64,000 nucleotides of DNA from Uruburuella suis (GTDB lineage: Bacteria; Pseudomonadota; Gammaproteobacteria; Burkholderiales; Neisseriaceae), in assembly GCF_004341385.1 (NCBI RefSeq), contig NZ_SLXE01000002.1, positions 1 through 64,000 on the forward strand. Reading direction: 5' to 3'. The position numbers and the translations under genes were made by a program. The notes beneath the pieces were generated by a model. That model did no database searches and was not told the origin of the DNA. It was given only the letters and a program-made list of their open reading frames with translations. Below, piece after piece: positions 1 through 6,091 of this stretch (position 1 is its first letter; the number at the start of each line of letters is the position of its first letter).

Positions 1-95
1 ACGATCGTTTGAAAAGGCATTATGAAAGCGTAGTTGCTTTAGCTTGTATTATGCTATGGCTGCCTTTATGACAAGTAATTGTCAGGACGCCCTAG
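1..95 (+). mobile_element. 3' remnant of an IS5-like insertion sequence (partial at window edge)
   Basis: Frame 3 is open from the window edge to a TGA at 69-71 and reads DRLKRHYESVVALACIMLWL followed by two residues. A basic RLxxxYE segment followed by a hydrophobic end with LACIMLWL resembles the extreme C-terminus of IS5-family DDE transposases. About 25 bp after the stop comes GTCAGGACGCCC next to a TA, which could be the right terminal inverted repeat and a TA target site. The identification rests on about 22 residues, so it is tentative. The rest of the element lies outside the window. Confidence 0.45.
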
Positions 96-127
96 GGTTT
101 CCCCACCCGCACCACATATACACCACA

Positions 128-340
128 TATAATGGAATGCATAAATAATGGAATGCATAAATAATGGAATGCATAAATAATGGAATGCATAAAAAATGGA
201 ATGCATAAAAAATGATACGGCAAGTAGGTTGGATTGAAAACCCAACAAATCCACAAGCCGTCTGAAATGTTGGGTTTGGCAACCCAAGCTACGCTGTTTC
301 AGAATGCAGTTCGTGTCACTTTTTCTTACATTCCACTATA
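128..340. repeat. Repeat family A, copy 1 (MITE-like, with internal DUS)
   Basis: The ends are TATAATGGAATGCA on the left and the inverted TGCATTCCACTATA-like sequence (TTACATTCCACTATA) on the right. The interior has GTAGGTTGG...AACCCAAC arms and a 10-mer DUS (GCCGTCTGAA). The same architecture recurs at 5219, 21507, 58261 and 60434. The right end lies about 100 bp before the cysN start, so the element may supply part of its 5' untranslated region. Confidence 0.75.
131..210. repeat. 16-bp tandem repeat, five units, in the left end of repeat A copy 1
   Basis: Units AATGGAATGCATAAAT begin at 131, 147 and 163. Units ending AAAA instead of AAAT begin at 179 and 195. The unit is the terminal repeat of family A itself, so the array looks like local amplification of the element end. 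Other copies in the window carry only one unit. Confidence 0.85.
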
Positions 341-441
341 TAACCAAAGCGCATTTGATTACAACAAAGCATTCTTTCCCTTTTTCAGACGGCCTCGCTA
401 AAGTAAGCAGCATTCAAAAGCCGCCCGAATCTGAGGAAACC

Positions 442-1752
442 ATGACCCAATCCACCGCCCCCCTGCTCCGTTTTATCACCGCCGGCAGCGTTGACGACGG
501 CAAATCCACCCTGATCGGCCGCCTGCTCTACGACAGCCGCACGCTCTTGAGCGACCAAGCCGACAAGCTCGCGCAATCCGCCGCCAACGGCCAAGCGCCC
601 GACTTTGCCGGTCTCACCGACGGCCTCGCCGCCGAGCGCGAGCAAGGCATCACCATTGATGTGGCCTACCGCTATTTCGCCACCGCCAAACGCAAATTCA
701 TCATCGCCGACACTCCCGGCCACGAGCAATACACCCGCAATATGGTCACCGGCGCATCCACCGCCGACGCTGCCATTGTGCTGATTGATGCCACCCGCGT
801 CGATTTTTCCGGCAGCAGCCCCGCCTTATTGCCGCAAACCCGCCGCCACAGCGCCATCTTGAAGCTTTTGGGCACGCCGCACATCATTGTGGCCGTCAAC
901 AAGCTCGATTTGCTTGATTTCGATGAACAAAAATACCGCGCCATCACCGAGGCCTACCGCACGCTCGCTGCGCAAATCGGCCTAGCCGCACAAATCCACT
1001 ACCTGCCCGTGAGCGCATTGGCCGGCGACAATATCGTGGCCGCCAGCGCACACACGCCGTGGTATCGCGGCCTGCCGCTTTTGCCGCTGCTTGAAAGCCT
1101 ACCGGTGGAACGCAGCCGCGCCGCCCGTTTGAGCGCCCATTTTCCCGTGCAGCGCGTGGCCCGCCAAGACGGCAGCAGCAGCGACGATTTCCGCGGCTAC
1201 CAAGGCCGCCTCGAAGCCGGCCGCTTGAGCGTGGGCGACGAAATCCGCGTGCAGCCCTCAGGCAAAAGCGCCCGCATCGCCGCCATCTACACCCCGCAAG
1301 GCGAAGCCCGAAGCGCCGAAGCCGGCAGCGCCCTCACCCTCACGCTCGACAGCGATGTCGACATCTCGCGCGGCGACAGCATTCTGGCCGCCAACAATCC
1401 CGCCCTGCCCACCCGCCACATTCAGGCATCGGTGTGCTGGTTTGACGAGCGCGCGCTCAACCCGCAGCGCAAATACCTGCTCAAACACGGCACGCAAACC
1501 ACCGCCGCCAAAGTGAAGCAAATCGCCTATGTGTGGGATGTGCACACACTGAGCAACGTGAAAGCCGCCGAAAAGCTCGCCATCAACGACATCGGCAGCC
1601 TCAGCCTTGCCCTGCAACAGCCGCTCACCGCCACCACCTATGCCGAAAACCCCGCCACCGGTGCCTTTATCCTGATTGATGAAGCCAGCCACCACACCGT
1701 AGCCGCCGGCATGATCACCGCCACCCACGAGCGCAGCGATTTCGATATTTAA
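442..1752 (+). CDS. cysN: Sulfate adenylyltransferase subunit 1 (ATP sulfurylase GTPase)
   Basis: CysN is the GTPase partner of CysD. It couples GTP hydrolysis to formation of adenosine 5'-phosphosulfate in assimilatory sulfate reduction in the cytoplasm. The 436-residue protein has the P-loop GSVDDGKS (residues 15-22), the G3 motif DTPGHEQY (about 90) and the G4 motif NKLD (about 153), followed by EF-Tu-like beta-barrel domains. The start at 442 follows a GAGG ribosome-binding site; an upstream in-frame ATG at 304 lies inside repeat A. CysD is not next to it: upstream are a repeat and an IS remnant, downstream more repeats. The usual cysDN neighbourhood therefore appears disrupted. Confidence 0.93.
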   Translation: MTQSTAPLLRFITAGSVDDGKSTLIGRLLYDSRTLLSDQADKLAQSAANGQAPDFAGLTDGLAAEREQGITIDVAYRYFATAKRKFIIADTPGHEQYTRNMVTGASTADAAIVLIDATRVDFSGSSPALLPQTRRHSAILKLLGTPHIIVAVNKLDLLDFDEQKYRAITEAYRTLAAQIGLAAQIHYLPVSALAGDNIVAASAHTPWYRGLPLLPLLESLPVERSRAARLSAHFPVQRVARQDGSSSDDFRGYQGRLEAGRLSVGDEIRVQPSGKSARIAAIYTPQGEARSAEAGSALTLTLDSDVDISRGDSILAANNPALPTRHIQASVCWFDERALNPQRKYLLKHGTQTTAAKVKQIAYVWDVHTLSNVKAAEKLAINDIGSLSLALQQPLTATTYAENPATGAFILIDEASHHTVAAGMITATHERSDFDI

Positions 1753-1785
1753 ACGGTCAAACAGGCCGTCTGAAAACAAGCGTAG

Positions 1786-1822
1786 GTACGATTAGCTTTG
1801 TGAAAACAAAGCGTAATCGTAC
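1786..1822. repeat. Repeat family B hairpin, copy 1
   Basis: A long inverted repeat has outer arms GTACGATTA/TAATCGTAC and inner arms GCTTTGT/ACAAAGC around a GAAA loop. An almost identical copy sits at 2014, with variants near 32626 and 32784. It lies downstream of cysN. Confidence 0.75.
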
Positions 1823-1837
1823 GCATGGCGAACAAAA

Positions 1838-1864
1838 GCCGTCTGAAACATTTTTTCAGACGGC
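1838..1864. terminator. DUS-pair hairpin downstream of cysN
   Basis: Inverted copies of GCCGTCTGAAA are separated by five bases. This is a DUS-pair stem-loop that probably ends cysN transcription, although the T-tract after it is weak. Confidence 0.5.
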
Positions 1865-1896
1865 ATCGTTTTGTTTACAGCATTGAAGGCGTAGGC

Positions 1897-1982
1897 GTAG
1901 ATCGGATTCTCGAATCCGACGCTTGTTCGCAGAACAAGTTTTCCGGAGCTGAGAAAATGTCGGATACAAGTATCCGACCTAC
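1897..1982. repeat. Repeat family C, copy 1
   Basis: The element starts GTAGATCGGATTCTCGAATC and ends with ATCCGACCTAC in inverted orientation, with CGCTTGTTCGCAGAACAAG inside. Full copies of this layout occur at 55148-55245 and 57082-57178, and fragments near 50404 and 55602. It has no coding content. Confidence 0.75.
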
Positions 1983-2013
1983 AACGTCCCGGCTGTCTGA
2001 ACAACAAACGTAG

Positions 2014-2050
2014 GTACGATTAGCTTTGTGAAAACAAAGCGTAATCGTAC
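2014..2050. repeat. Repeat family B hairpin, copy 2
   Basis: This is a second copy of the GTACGATTA...TAATCGTAC inverted repeat seen at 1786, again followed by a DUS pair at about 2067-2090. The 1753-2178 interval therefore holds only repeats and DUS hairpins, with no convincing gene. Confidence 0.75.
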
Positions 2051-2136
2051 GCATGACGAACAAAAGCCGTCTGAAACTTCTCTTTCAGACAGCCTTACCT
2101 TATATGCAGCAACCGTAGTACGCATGACACACAAAA

Positions 2137-2164
2137 GCCGTCTGAAACCGCTCTTTCAGACGGC
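2137..2164 (-). terminator. DUS-pair terminator of thiD
   Basis: GCCGTCTGAAA and its inverse flank a six-base loop. Read on the minus strand the stem is followed by TTTT, directly after the thiD stop at 2179. Confidence 0.7.
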
Positions 2165-2178
2165 CTTGCATTCAAATT

Positions 2179-3003
2179 CTAATCGCGCACGGTGCGCCAA
2201 AAATGCGCCAACGGCCCCGCGCCCTGCCCCACATGCCAATATTGCCCCGATGCAATCGCACCGTGCAAATAGCTTTTGGCGGCGGCCACGGCGAAATTCA
2301 GGTTGCGTCGGTGCGGATAGAGTGCGGCAATGGCCGAAGCCAGCGTGCAGCCGGTGCCGTGGGTGTTGGCGGTGGGCACGCGGGCGTTGACAAAGCATTG
2401 CGGGTCGGCCGCTTCTTGCACCAGCCAGTCGCGCGCCTCTTCGCAGCCCTGCCAATGGCCGCCTTTGAGCAGCGCCGCTTTAGCGCCTTTGGCCAGCAGC
2501 TGCCGCCCTTGCGCGAGCATTTCGGCTTCGTCTTGCGCCAAAGCATTGCCGGTGAGCTGCGCGAGCTCGTTCAGATTGGGTGTCACCACATCGGCCAGCG
2601 GCAGCAACAGGCCGCATAAGGCATCCAGCGTGTTTTCCAGCGCCAGCGAATCGCCCGAAGTGGCCACCAGCACGGGATCAAACACCACAAACGGCACCGG
2701 ATATTCGCGCAAAGCATGCGCCACGGCTTTGATGCTCTCCACATCGGGCAGCATGCCGATTTTCACCGCATCGATGCGGATGTCGCTCAACACAGAATCG
2801 CATTGGGCGGCAATCATGGCCGCGGGCACCACATGCACGCCCTGCACGCCTTGCGTGTTTTGCGCGGTCACCGCAGTGATCACGCTGGCACCGTAAGCGC
2901 CCAGCGCGCCAAAGGTTTTCAAATCGGCCTGTATGCCTGCGCCGCCGCCGGAATCAGAGCCGGCAATGGTCAACACGCGCGGAAAAGGTTTGCTTTGCTG
3001 CAT
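2179..3003 (-). CDS. thiD: Hydroxymethylpyrimidine/phosphomethylpyrimidine kinase
   Basis: ThiD phosphorylates HMP and then HMP-phosphate to give HMP-pyrophosphate for thiamine biosynthesis. The 274-residue protein shows the PfkB/ribokinase-like start VLTIAGSDSGGGAGIQADLK, the central VFDPVLVATSGD motif and the C-terminal anion-hole motif NTHGTGCTLASAIAA. The start at 3003 is preferred over the longer frame at 3048 because AAGGAA lies just upstream and the family begins here. No TPP riboswitch is visible in the short gap to pdxH. Confidence 0.93.
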   Translation of the reverse strand: MQQSKPFPRVLTIAGSDSGGGAGIQADLKTFGALGAYGASVITAVTAQNTQGVQGVHVVPAAMIAAQCDSVLSDIRIDAVKIGMLPDVESIKAVAHALREYPVPFVVFDPVLVATSGDSLALENTLDALCGLLLPLADVVTPNLNELAQLTGNALAQDEAEMLAQGRQLLAKGAKAALLKGGHWQGCEEARDWLVQEAADPQCFVNARVPTANTHGTGCTLASAIAALYPHRRNLNFAVAAAKSYLHGAIASGQYWHVGQGAGPLAHFWRTVRD

Positions 3004-3080
3004 GGGTGGATTCCTTTTATTCTTTACTCGATAAGCCTTTGCAAACAAAAAGTTTCAGACGGCCTGCAGTCTGAAATTAC

Positions 3081-3713
3081 TCAAGGTGCCAGCCGCTCTT
3101 TGAGCCAGCTTTCGTTTTCGAGGCGGTATTGAATGCGGTCGTGCAGGCGGCTGGGCCGGCCCTGCCAGAATTCCAGCCGCTCGGGCAGCACCACATAGCC
3201 GCCCCAATGCGGCGGCCGCGGCACGCTGATCGGGTGCTTGAGGCCGACGGCGGCGGCGCGCGCCACCAGCACCGATTTGCCGGCAATCACGCTGCTCTGC
3301 TCGCTCGCCCAAGCGCCGATGCGGCTGGTGTAGGGGCGGCTTTTGAAATATTCGTCGGATGCGGCCTCATCCAGCAACACCACCCGCCCTTCCACGCGCA
3401 CCTGCCGCTCCAATTCGGGCCAGAAAAACGTTAAAGCGGCAAACGGATGCGCCGAAAGCGCGCGCCCCTTGCGGCTCAAGTAATTGCTGAAAAACACAAA
3501 GCCCTGCGCATTCACTTCTTTCAGCAACACCATGCGGCTGCTCGGGCGGCCGTCTTCGCCCACCGTGGCCACATTCATGGCGGTGGGCTCGTTCACCTCG
3601 GCGCGCACCGCCTCATTCAGCCAGCGTTCAAATTGCACCAGCGGGCTGGCATCGCATTCTTGCTCCGATAATTCCTGCTTGCTGTAATCGGCGCGGATAT
3701 TGTGTAAATCCAT
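3081..3713 (-). CDS. pdxH: Pyridoxamine 5'-phosphate oxidase
   Basis: PdxH is an FMN-dependent enzyme that oxidises PNP or PMP to pyridoxal 5'-phosphate. The 210-residue protein has the expected length. It shows the FMN-binding SRMVLLKEV segment, the FFSNYLSRKGR motif and the C-terminal family signature FWQGRPSRLHDR. It lies upstream of thiD on the same strand, 77 bp away, so the two cofactor genes may be cotranscribed. A DUS ends a few bases before a GAAAGAAAG ribosome-binding site. Confidence 0.95.
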   Translation of the reverse strand: MDLHNIRADYSKQELSEQECDASPLVQFERWLNEAVRAEVNEPTAMNVATVGEDGRPSSRMVLLKEVNAQGFVFFSNYLSRKGRALSAHPFAALTFFWPELERQVRVEGRVVLLDEAASDEYFKSRPYTSRIGAWASEQSSVIAGKSVLVARAAAVGLKHPISVPRPPHWGGYVVLPERLEFWQGRPSRLHDRIQYRLENESWLKERLAP

Positions 3714-3918
3714 ATTCAGCTTTCTTTCAGACGGCCTCTTTGGCCATATTTTGTTAACAGGATAACCAGCCGTGCGTCATTAATCAATAGGCCGTCTGAA
3801 AGCCTTTTGTTTTCAGATATTTTGCCGGTCTGTTTTTATTTCCGACTATCGGGCCAAGCATTTAAATTAATCGCACTTTGCGGTACAATAGCGCGTTTTC
3901 CAACCTGCCCGCCTCATC

Positions 3919-5172
3919 ATGCAACTCACCGCCATCGGCCTCAATCACCAAACCGCGCCGCTGAGCATACGCGAAAAGCTCGCGTTTGCCGCAGTCACGC
4001 TGCCCGATGCCGTGCGCGGGCTGATTGAAAGCCGCGCCGCCGCCGAAGCGGTGATTTTGTCCACCTGCAACCGCACCGAGCTTTATTGCGTGGGCGATGC
4101 CGAGCGTGTGATCGAATGGCTGGCCGAATATCAAAATCTCAACATCGACGAAATCCGCCCCTATCTTTACACCTACGGTTGCAGCGACACCATACGCCAC
4201 GCTTTCCGCGTGGCCTGCGGGCTCGATTCGATGGTGTTGGGCGAGCCGCAGATTTTAGGGCAGATTAAAGATGCCGTGCGCGTGGCGCAAGAGCAAGCCG
4301 CGCTCGACACTTGGCTTAATGCCTTGTTTCAAAAAACCTTTGCCGTGGCCAAAGAAGTGCGCACCGGCACGGCGGTGGGCGAAAATTCCGTGTCGATGGC
4401 CGCCGCTTCGGTGAAAATGGCCGAGCAGATTTTCCCCGATGTGGCCGATTTGAATGTGCTGTTTATCGGCGCAGGTGAAATGATTGAGCTTGTGGCCACT
4501 TATTTTGCCGCCAAAAATCCCAAGCTGATGGCCGTGGCCAACCGCACCCTGCCACGGGCGCAAGAATTGTGCGAAAAGCTGGGCGTTAATGCCGAGCCGC
4601 ATTTGCTGGCCGAATTGCCGGCCATTTTGCACGAATACGACGTGGTGGTGTCGTCCACCGCCAGCCAGCTGCCCATTGTCGGCAAAGGCATGGTCGAGCG
4701 CGCATTGCGCCAGCGCCACCATATGCCGGTGTTTATGCTCGATTTGGCGGTGCCGCGCGACATCGAAGAAGAAGTGGGCGAATTAAACGATGCCTATCTC
4801 TACACCGTCGACGATATGATGGGCATCGTGCAGCAAGGCAAAGAAGCGCGCCAAAAAGCCGCTGCTGAAGCCGAAGTGATGGTGTCGCAAAAAGTGGCCG
4901 AATTTATCGATTGGCAAAAAAGCCGCCAAAGCGTGCCGCTTATCCGCGCCCTGCGCGACGAGGGCGAACGCGCCCGCCGCCAAGTGCTGGAAAACGCCAT
5001 GAAGCAGCTGGCCAAAGGCACGCCGCCCGAAGAAGTGCTCGAGCGCTTATCCGTGCAGCTCACCAACAAGCTGCTGCATTCCCCCACCCGCACGCTCAAT
5101 AAAGCCGGTGCCAACGACAGCGATTTGGTCGAGGCCGTGGCGCAAATCTACCACCTCGAGCATCCGGAATAA
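3919..5172 (+). CDS. hemA: Glutamyl-tRNA reductase
   Basis: HemA reduces glutamyl-tRNA(Glu) to glutamate-1-semialdehyde, the first committed step of tetrapyrrole synthesis by the C5 route. The 417-residue protein has the catalytic Cys50 in STCNRTELYC, the GLDSMVLGEPQILGQ motif, a Rossmann segment (VLFIGAGEM) and the C-terminal dimerisation helix. A TACAAT at 3884 about 35 bp before the start could be a -10 box. The gene stands alone, divergent from pdxH. Confidence 0.95.
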   Translation: MQLTAIGLNHQTAPLSIREKLAFAAVTLPDAVRGLIESRAAAEAVILSTCNRTELYCVGDAERVIEWLAEYQNLNIDEIRPYLYTYGCSDTIRHAFRVACGLDSMVLGEPQILGQIKDAVRVAQEQAALDTWLNALFQKTFAVAKEVRTGTAVGENSVSMAAASVKMAEQIFPDVADLNVLFIGAGEMIELVATYFAAKNPKLMAVANRTLPRAQELCEKLGVNAEPHLLAELPAILHEYDVVVSSTASQLPIVGKGMVERALRQRHHMPVFMLDLAVPRDIEEEVGELNDAYLYTVDDMMGIVQQGKEARQKAAAEAEVMVSQKVAEFIDWQKSRQSVPLIRALRDEGERARRQVLENAMKQLAKGTPPEEVLERLSVQLTNKLLHSPTRTLNKAGANDSDLVEAVAQIYHLEHPE

Positions 5173-5218
5173 CGGCAGTAGAAAATCACCGGCGTAGGTT
5201 GGGTTGCCAAACCCAACC

Positions 5219-5349
5219 TATAGTGAAATGCATAAAAAAGTGATACAGCGGGTAGGTTGGGTTGAAAACCACCAATCTACAAGCCGTCTCAAACATTGGG
5301 CTTATCAACCAAGCTACCATTCGCAGCCGTTTTTTATGCATTTCACTAT
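5219..5349. repeat. Repeat family A, copy 2
   Basis: Ends are TATAGTGAAATGCATAAAA and the inverse TTTTTTATGCATTTCACTAT. The interior has the GTAGGTTGGGTTG motif and a decayed DUS (GCCGTCTCAA). It sits directly after hemA. Confidence 0.8.
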
Positions 5350-5374
5350 CGGCACCTCAATCAACTTTCCAATA

Positions 5375-5494
5375 ATACCAATCCAAAAAAATAACCTAAC
5401 TTCGTTATCTCACCTTGCCGTACTATCTGTACTGTCTACGGCTCGCCGCCTTGTTAGCTTACTTTTTTTGAATTGGTATATTTGAATTGGTATA
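5375..5494. repeat. Repeat family D (Correia-like core), copy 1
   Basis: Terminal inverted repeats are ATACCAATCCAAAAAAATAA and TTTTTTTGAATTGGTAT. The last 14 bp of the right end are duplicated at 5481-5494. The core contains GTACTGTCTACGGCTCGCCG, which is the hallmark of Neisseria Correia (NEMIS) elements, but the ends differ from the classical TATAGTGGATTA. A related copy lies at 55739. Confidence 0.75.
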
Positions 5495-5503
5495 ACAGAA
5501 GCC

Positions 5504-5539
5504 AAGGCCGTCTGAACAATAAATGTTTCAGACGGCCTT
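5504..5539. terminator. DUS-pair hairpin
   Basis: AAGGCCGTCTGAA and TTCAGACGGCCTT are inverted around a short loop after the repeat cluster downstream of hemA. The T-tract is poor, so it may serve as a terminator or only as uptake sequence. Confidence 0.5.
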
Positions 5540-5630
5540 GTTATTGAACAAAAAAGCGTATGCGCGTTTATTACGGTGCTGCACAAAATGCATTGAGTGC
5601 AGAAAAACAGAGTGCAGCCCTCAGGCATCA

Positions 5631-5666
5631 AGCAGGCCGTCTGAAAACATTTTCAGACGGCCTGCT
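5631..5666 (-). terminator. DUS-pair terminator of ybaB
   Basis: Perfect 17-bp arms (AGCAGGCCGTCTGAAAA and its inverse) are separated by two bases, immediately downstream of the ybaB stop on the minus strand. Confidence 0.7.
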
Positions 5667-5674
5667 TTTCATTT

Positions 5675-6010
5675 TTATTTAAAAAAATCGCCCATGCCCG
5701 GCGGCAGGCCTTGGGTGAATGCGCCCATGGTTTTGCTGGTGGTTTCTTCGGCCAACGCACCGGCTTGGTTGATGGCAGCCAGAATCAGATCTTCCAGCAT
5801 TTCTTTATCATCAGCGGCTTCCTGAATCAATTCTTCGCTGATTTCAAGGCGGCGCAGCACATGGTTGCACGTCATGGTCACTTTCACCAAGCCGTTGCCC
5901 GCTTCGGCCGACACTTCGGTTTCCGCCAACTTGGCTTGCGCTTTTTTCATATTTTCCTGCATTTGCTGGGCCTGCTTCATCAGCCCGCCCAATCCGGCTT
6001 TTCCGAACAT
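5675..6010 (-). CDS. ybaB: YbaB/EbfC family nucleoid-associated protein
   Basis: A 111-residue member of the YbaB/EbfC family, small dimeric DNA-binding proteins of the nucleoid. The N-terminus (FGKAGLGGLMKQAQQMQENMKKAQ) and C-terminus (GLPPGMGDFFK) are typical. It lies downstream of dnaX, as in many proteobacteria, but recR does not follow; repeats begin instead. A DUS hairpin at 6041-6076 separates it from dnaX, and TACTCC read in reverse gives a GGAGTA ribosome-binding site. Confidence 0.93.
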   Translation of the reverse strand: MFGKAGLGGLMKQAQQMQENMKKAQAKLAETEVSAEAGNGLVKVTMTCNHVLRRLEISEELIQEAADDKEMLEDLILAAINQAGALAEETTSKTMGAFTQGLPPGMGDFFK

Positions 6011-6091
6011 GTTTTACTCCTGTTTAAAAAATCATGATTAAGGCCGTCTGAAAGCCATATCCCGTTTCAGACGGCATGGTTTGTATTGCGC

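Noticed and set aside
128..210. CRISPR-like array
   Set aside because: The repeats are directly adjacent 16-bp units with no spacers, and are the terminus of a repeat element; no cas genes occur in the window.
66..287. Minus-strand frames with repeated YAFHYLCIPL
   Set aside because: They are translations of the 16-bp tandem repeat, not proteins; no ribosome-binding site or family features.
1258..1779. Glycine-rich minus frame opposite cysN
   Set aside because: Typical GC-rich antisense shadow of a well-supported gene.
3004..3080. TPP riboswitch upstream of thiD
   Set aside because: The gap between pdxH and thiD is too short and lacks the CUGAGA and related conserved segments.
5204..5485. 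Plus-strand frame of 93 codons after hemA
   Set aside because: It runs through repeat families A and D and has no ribosome-binding site.
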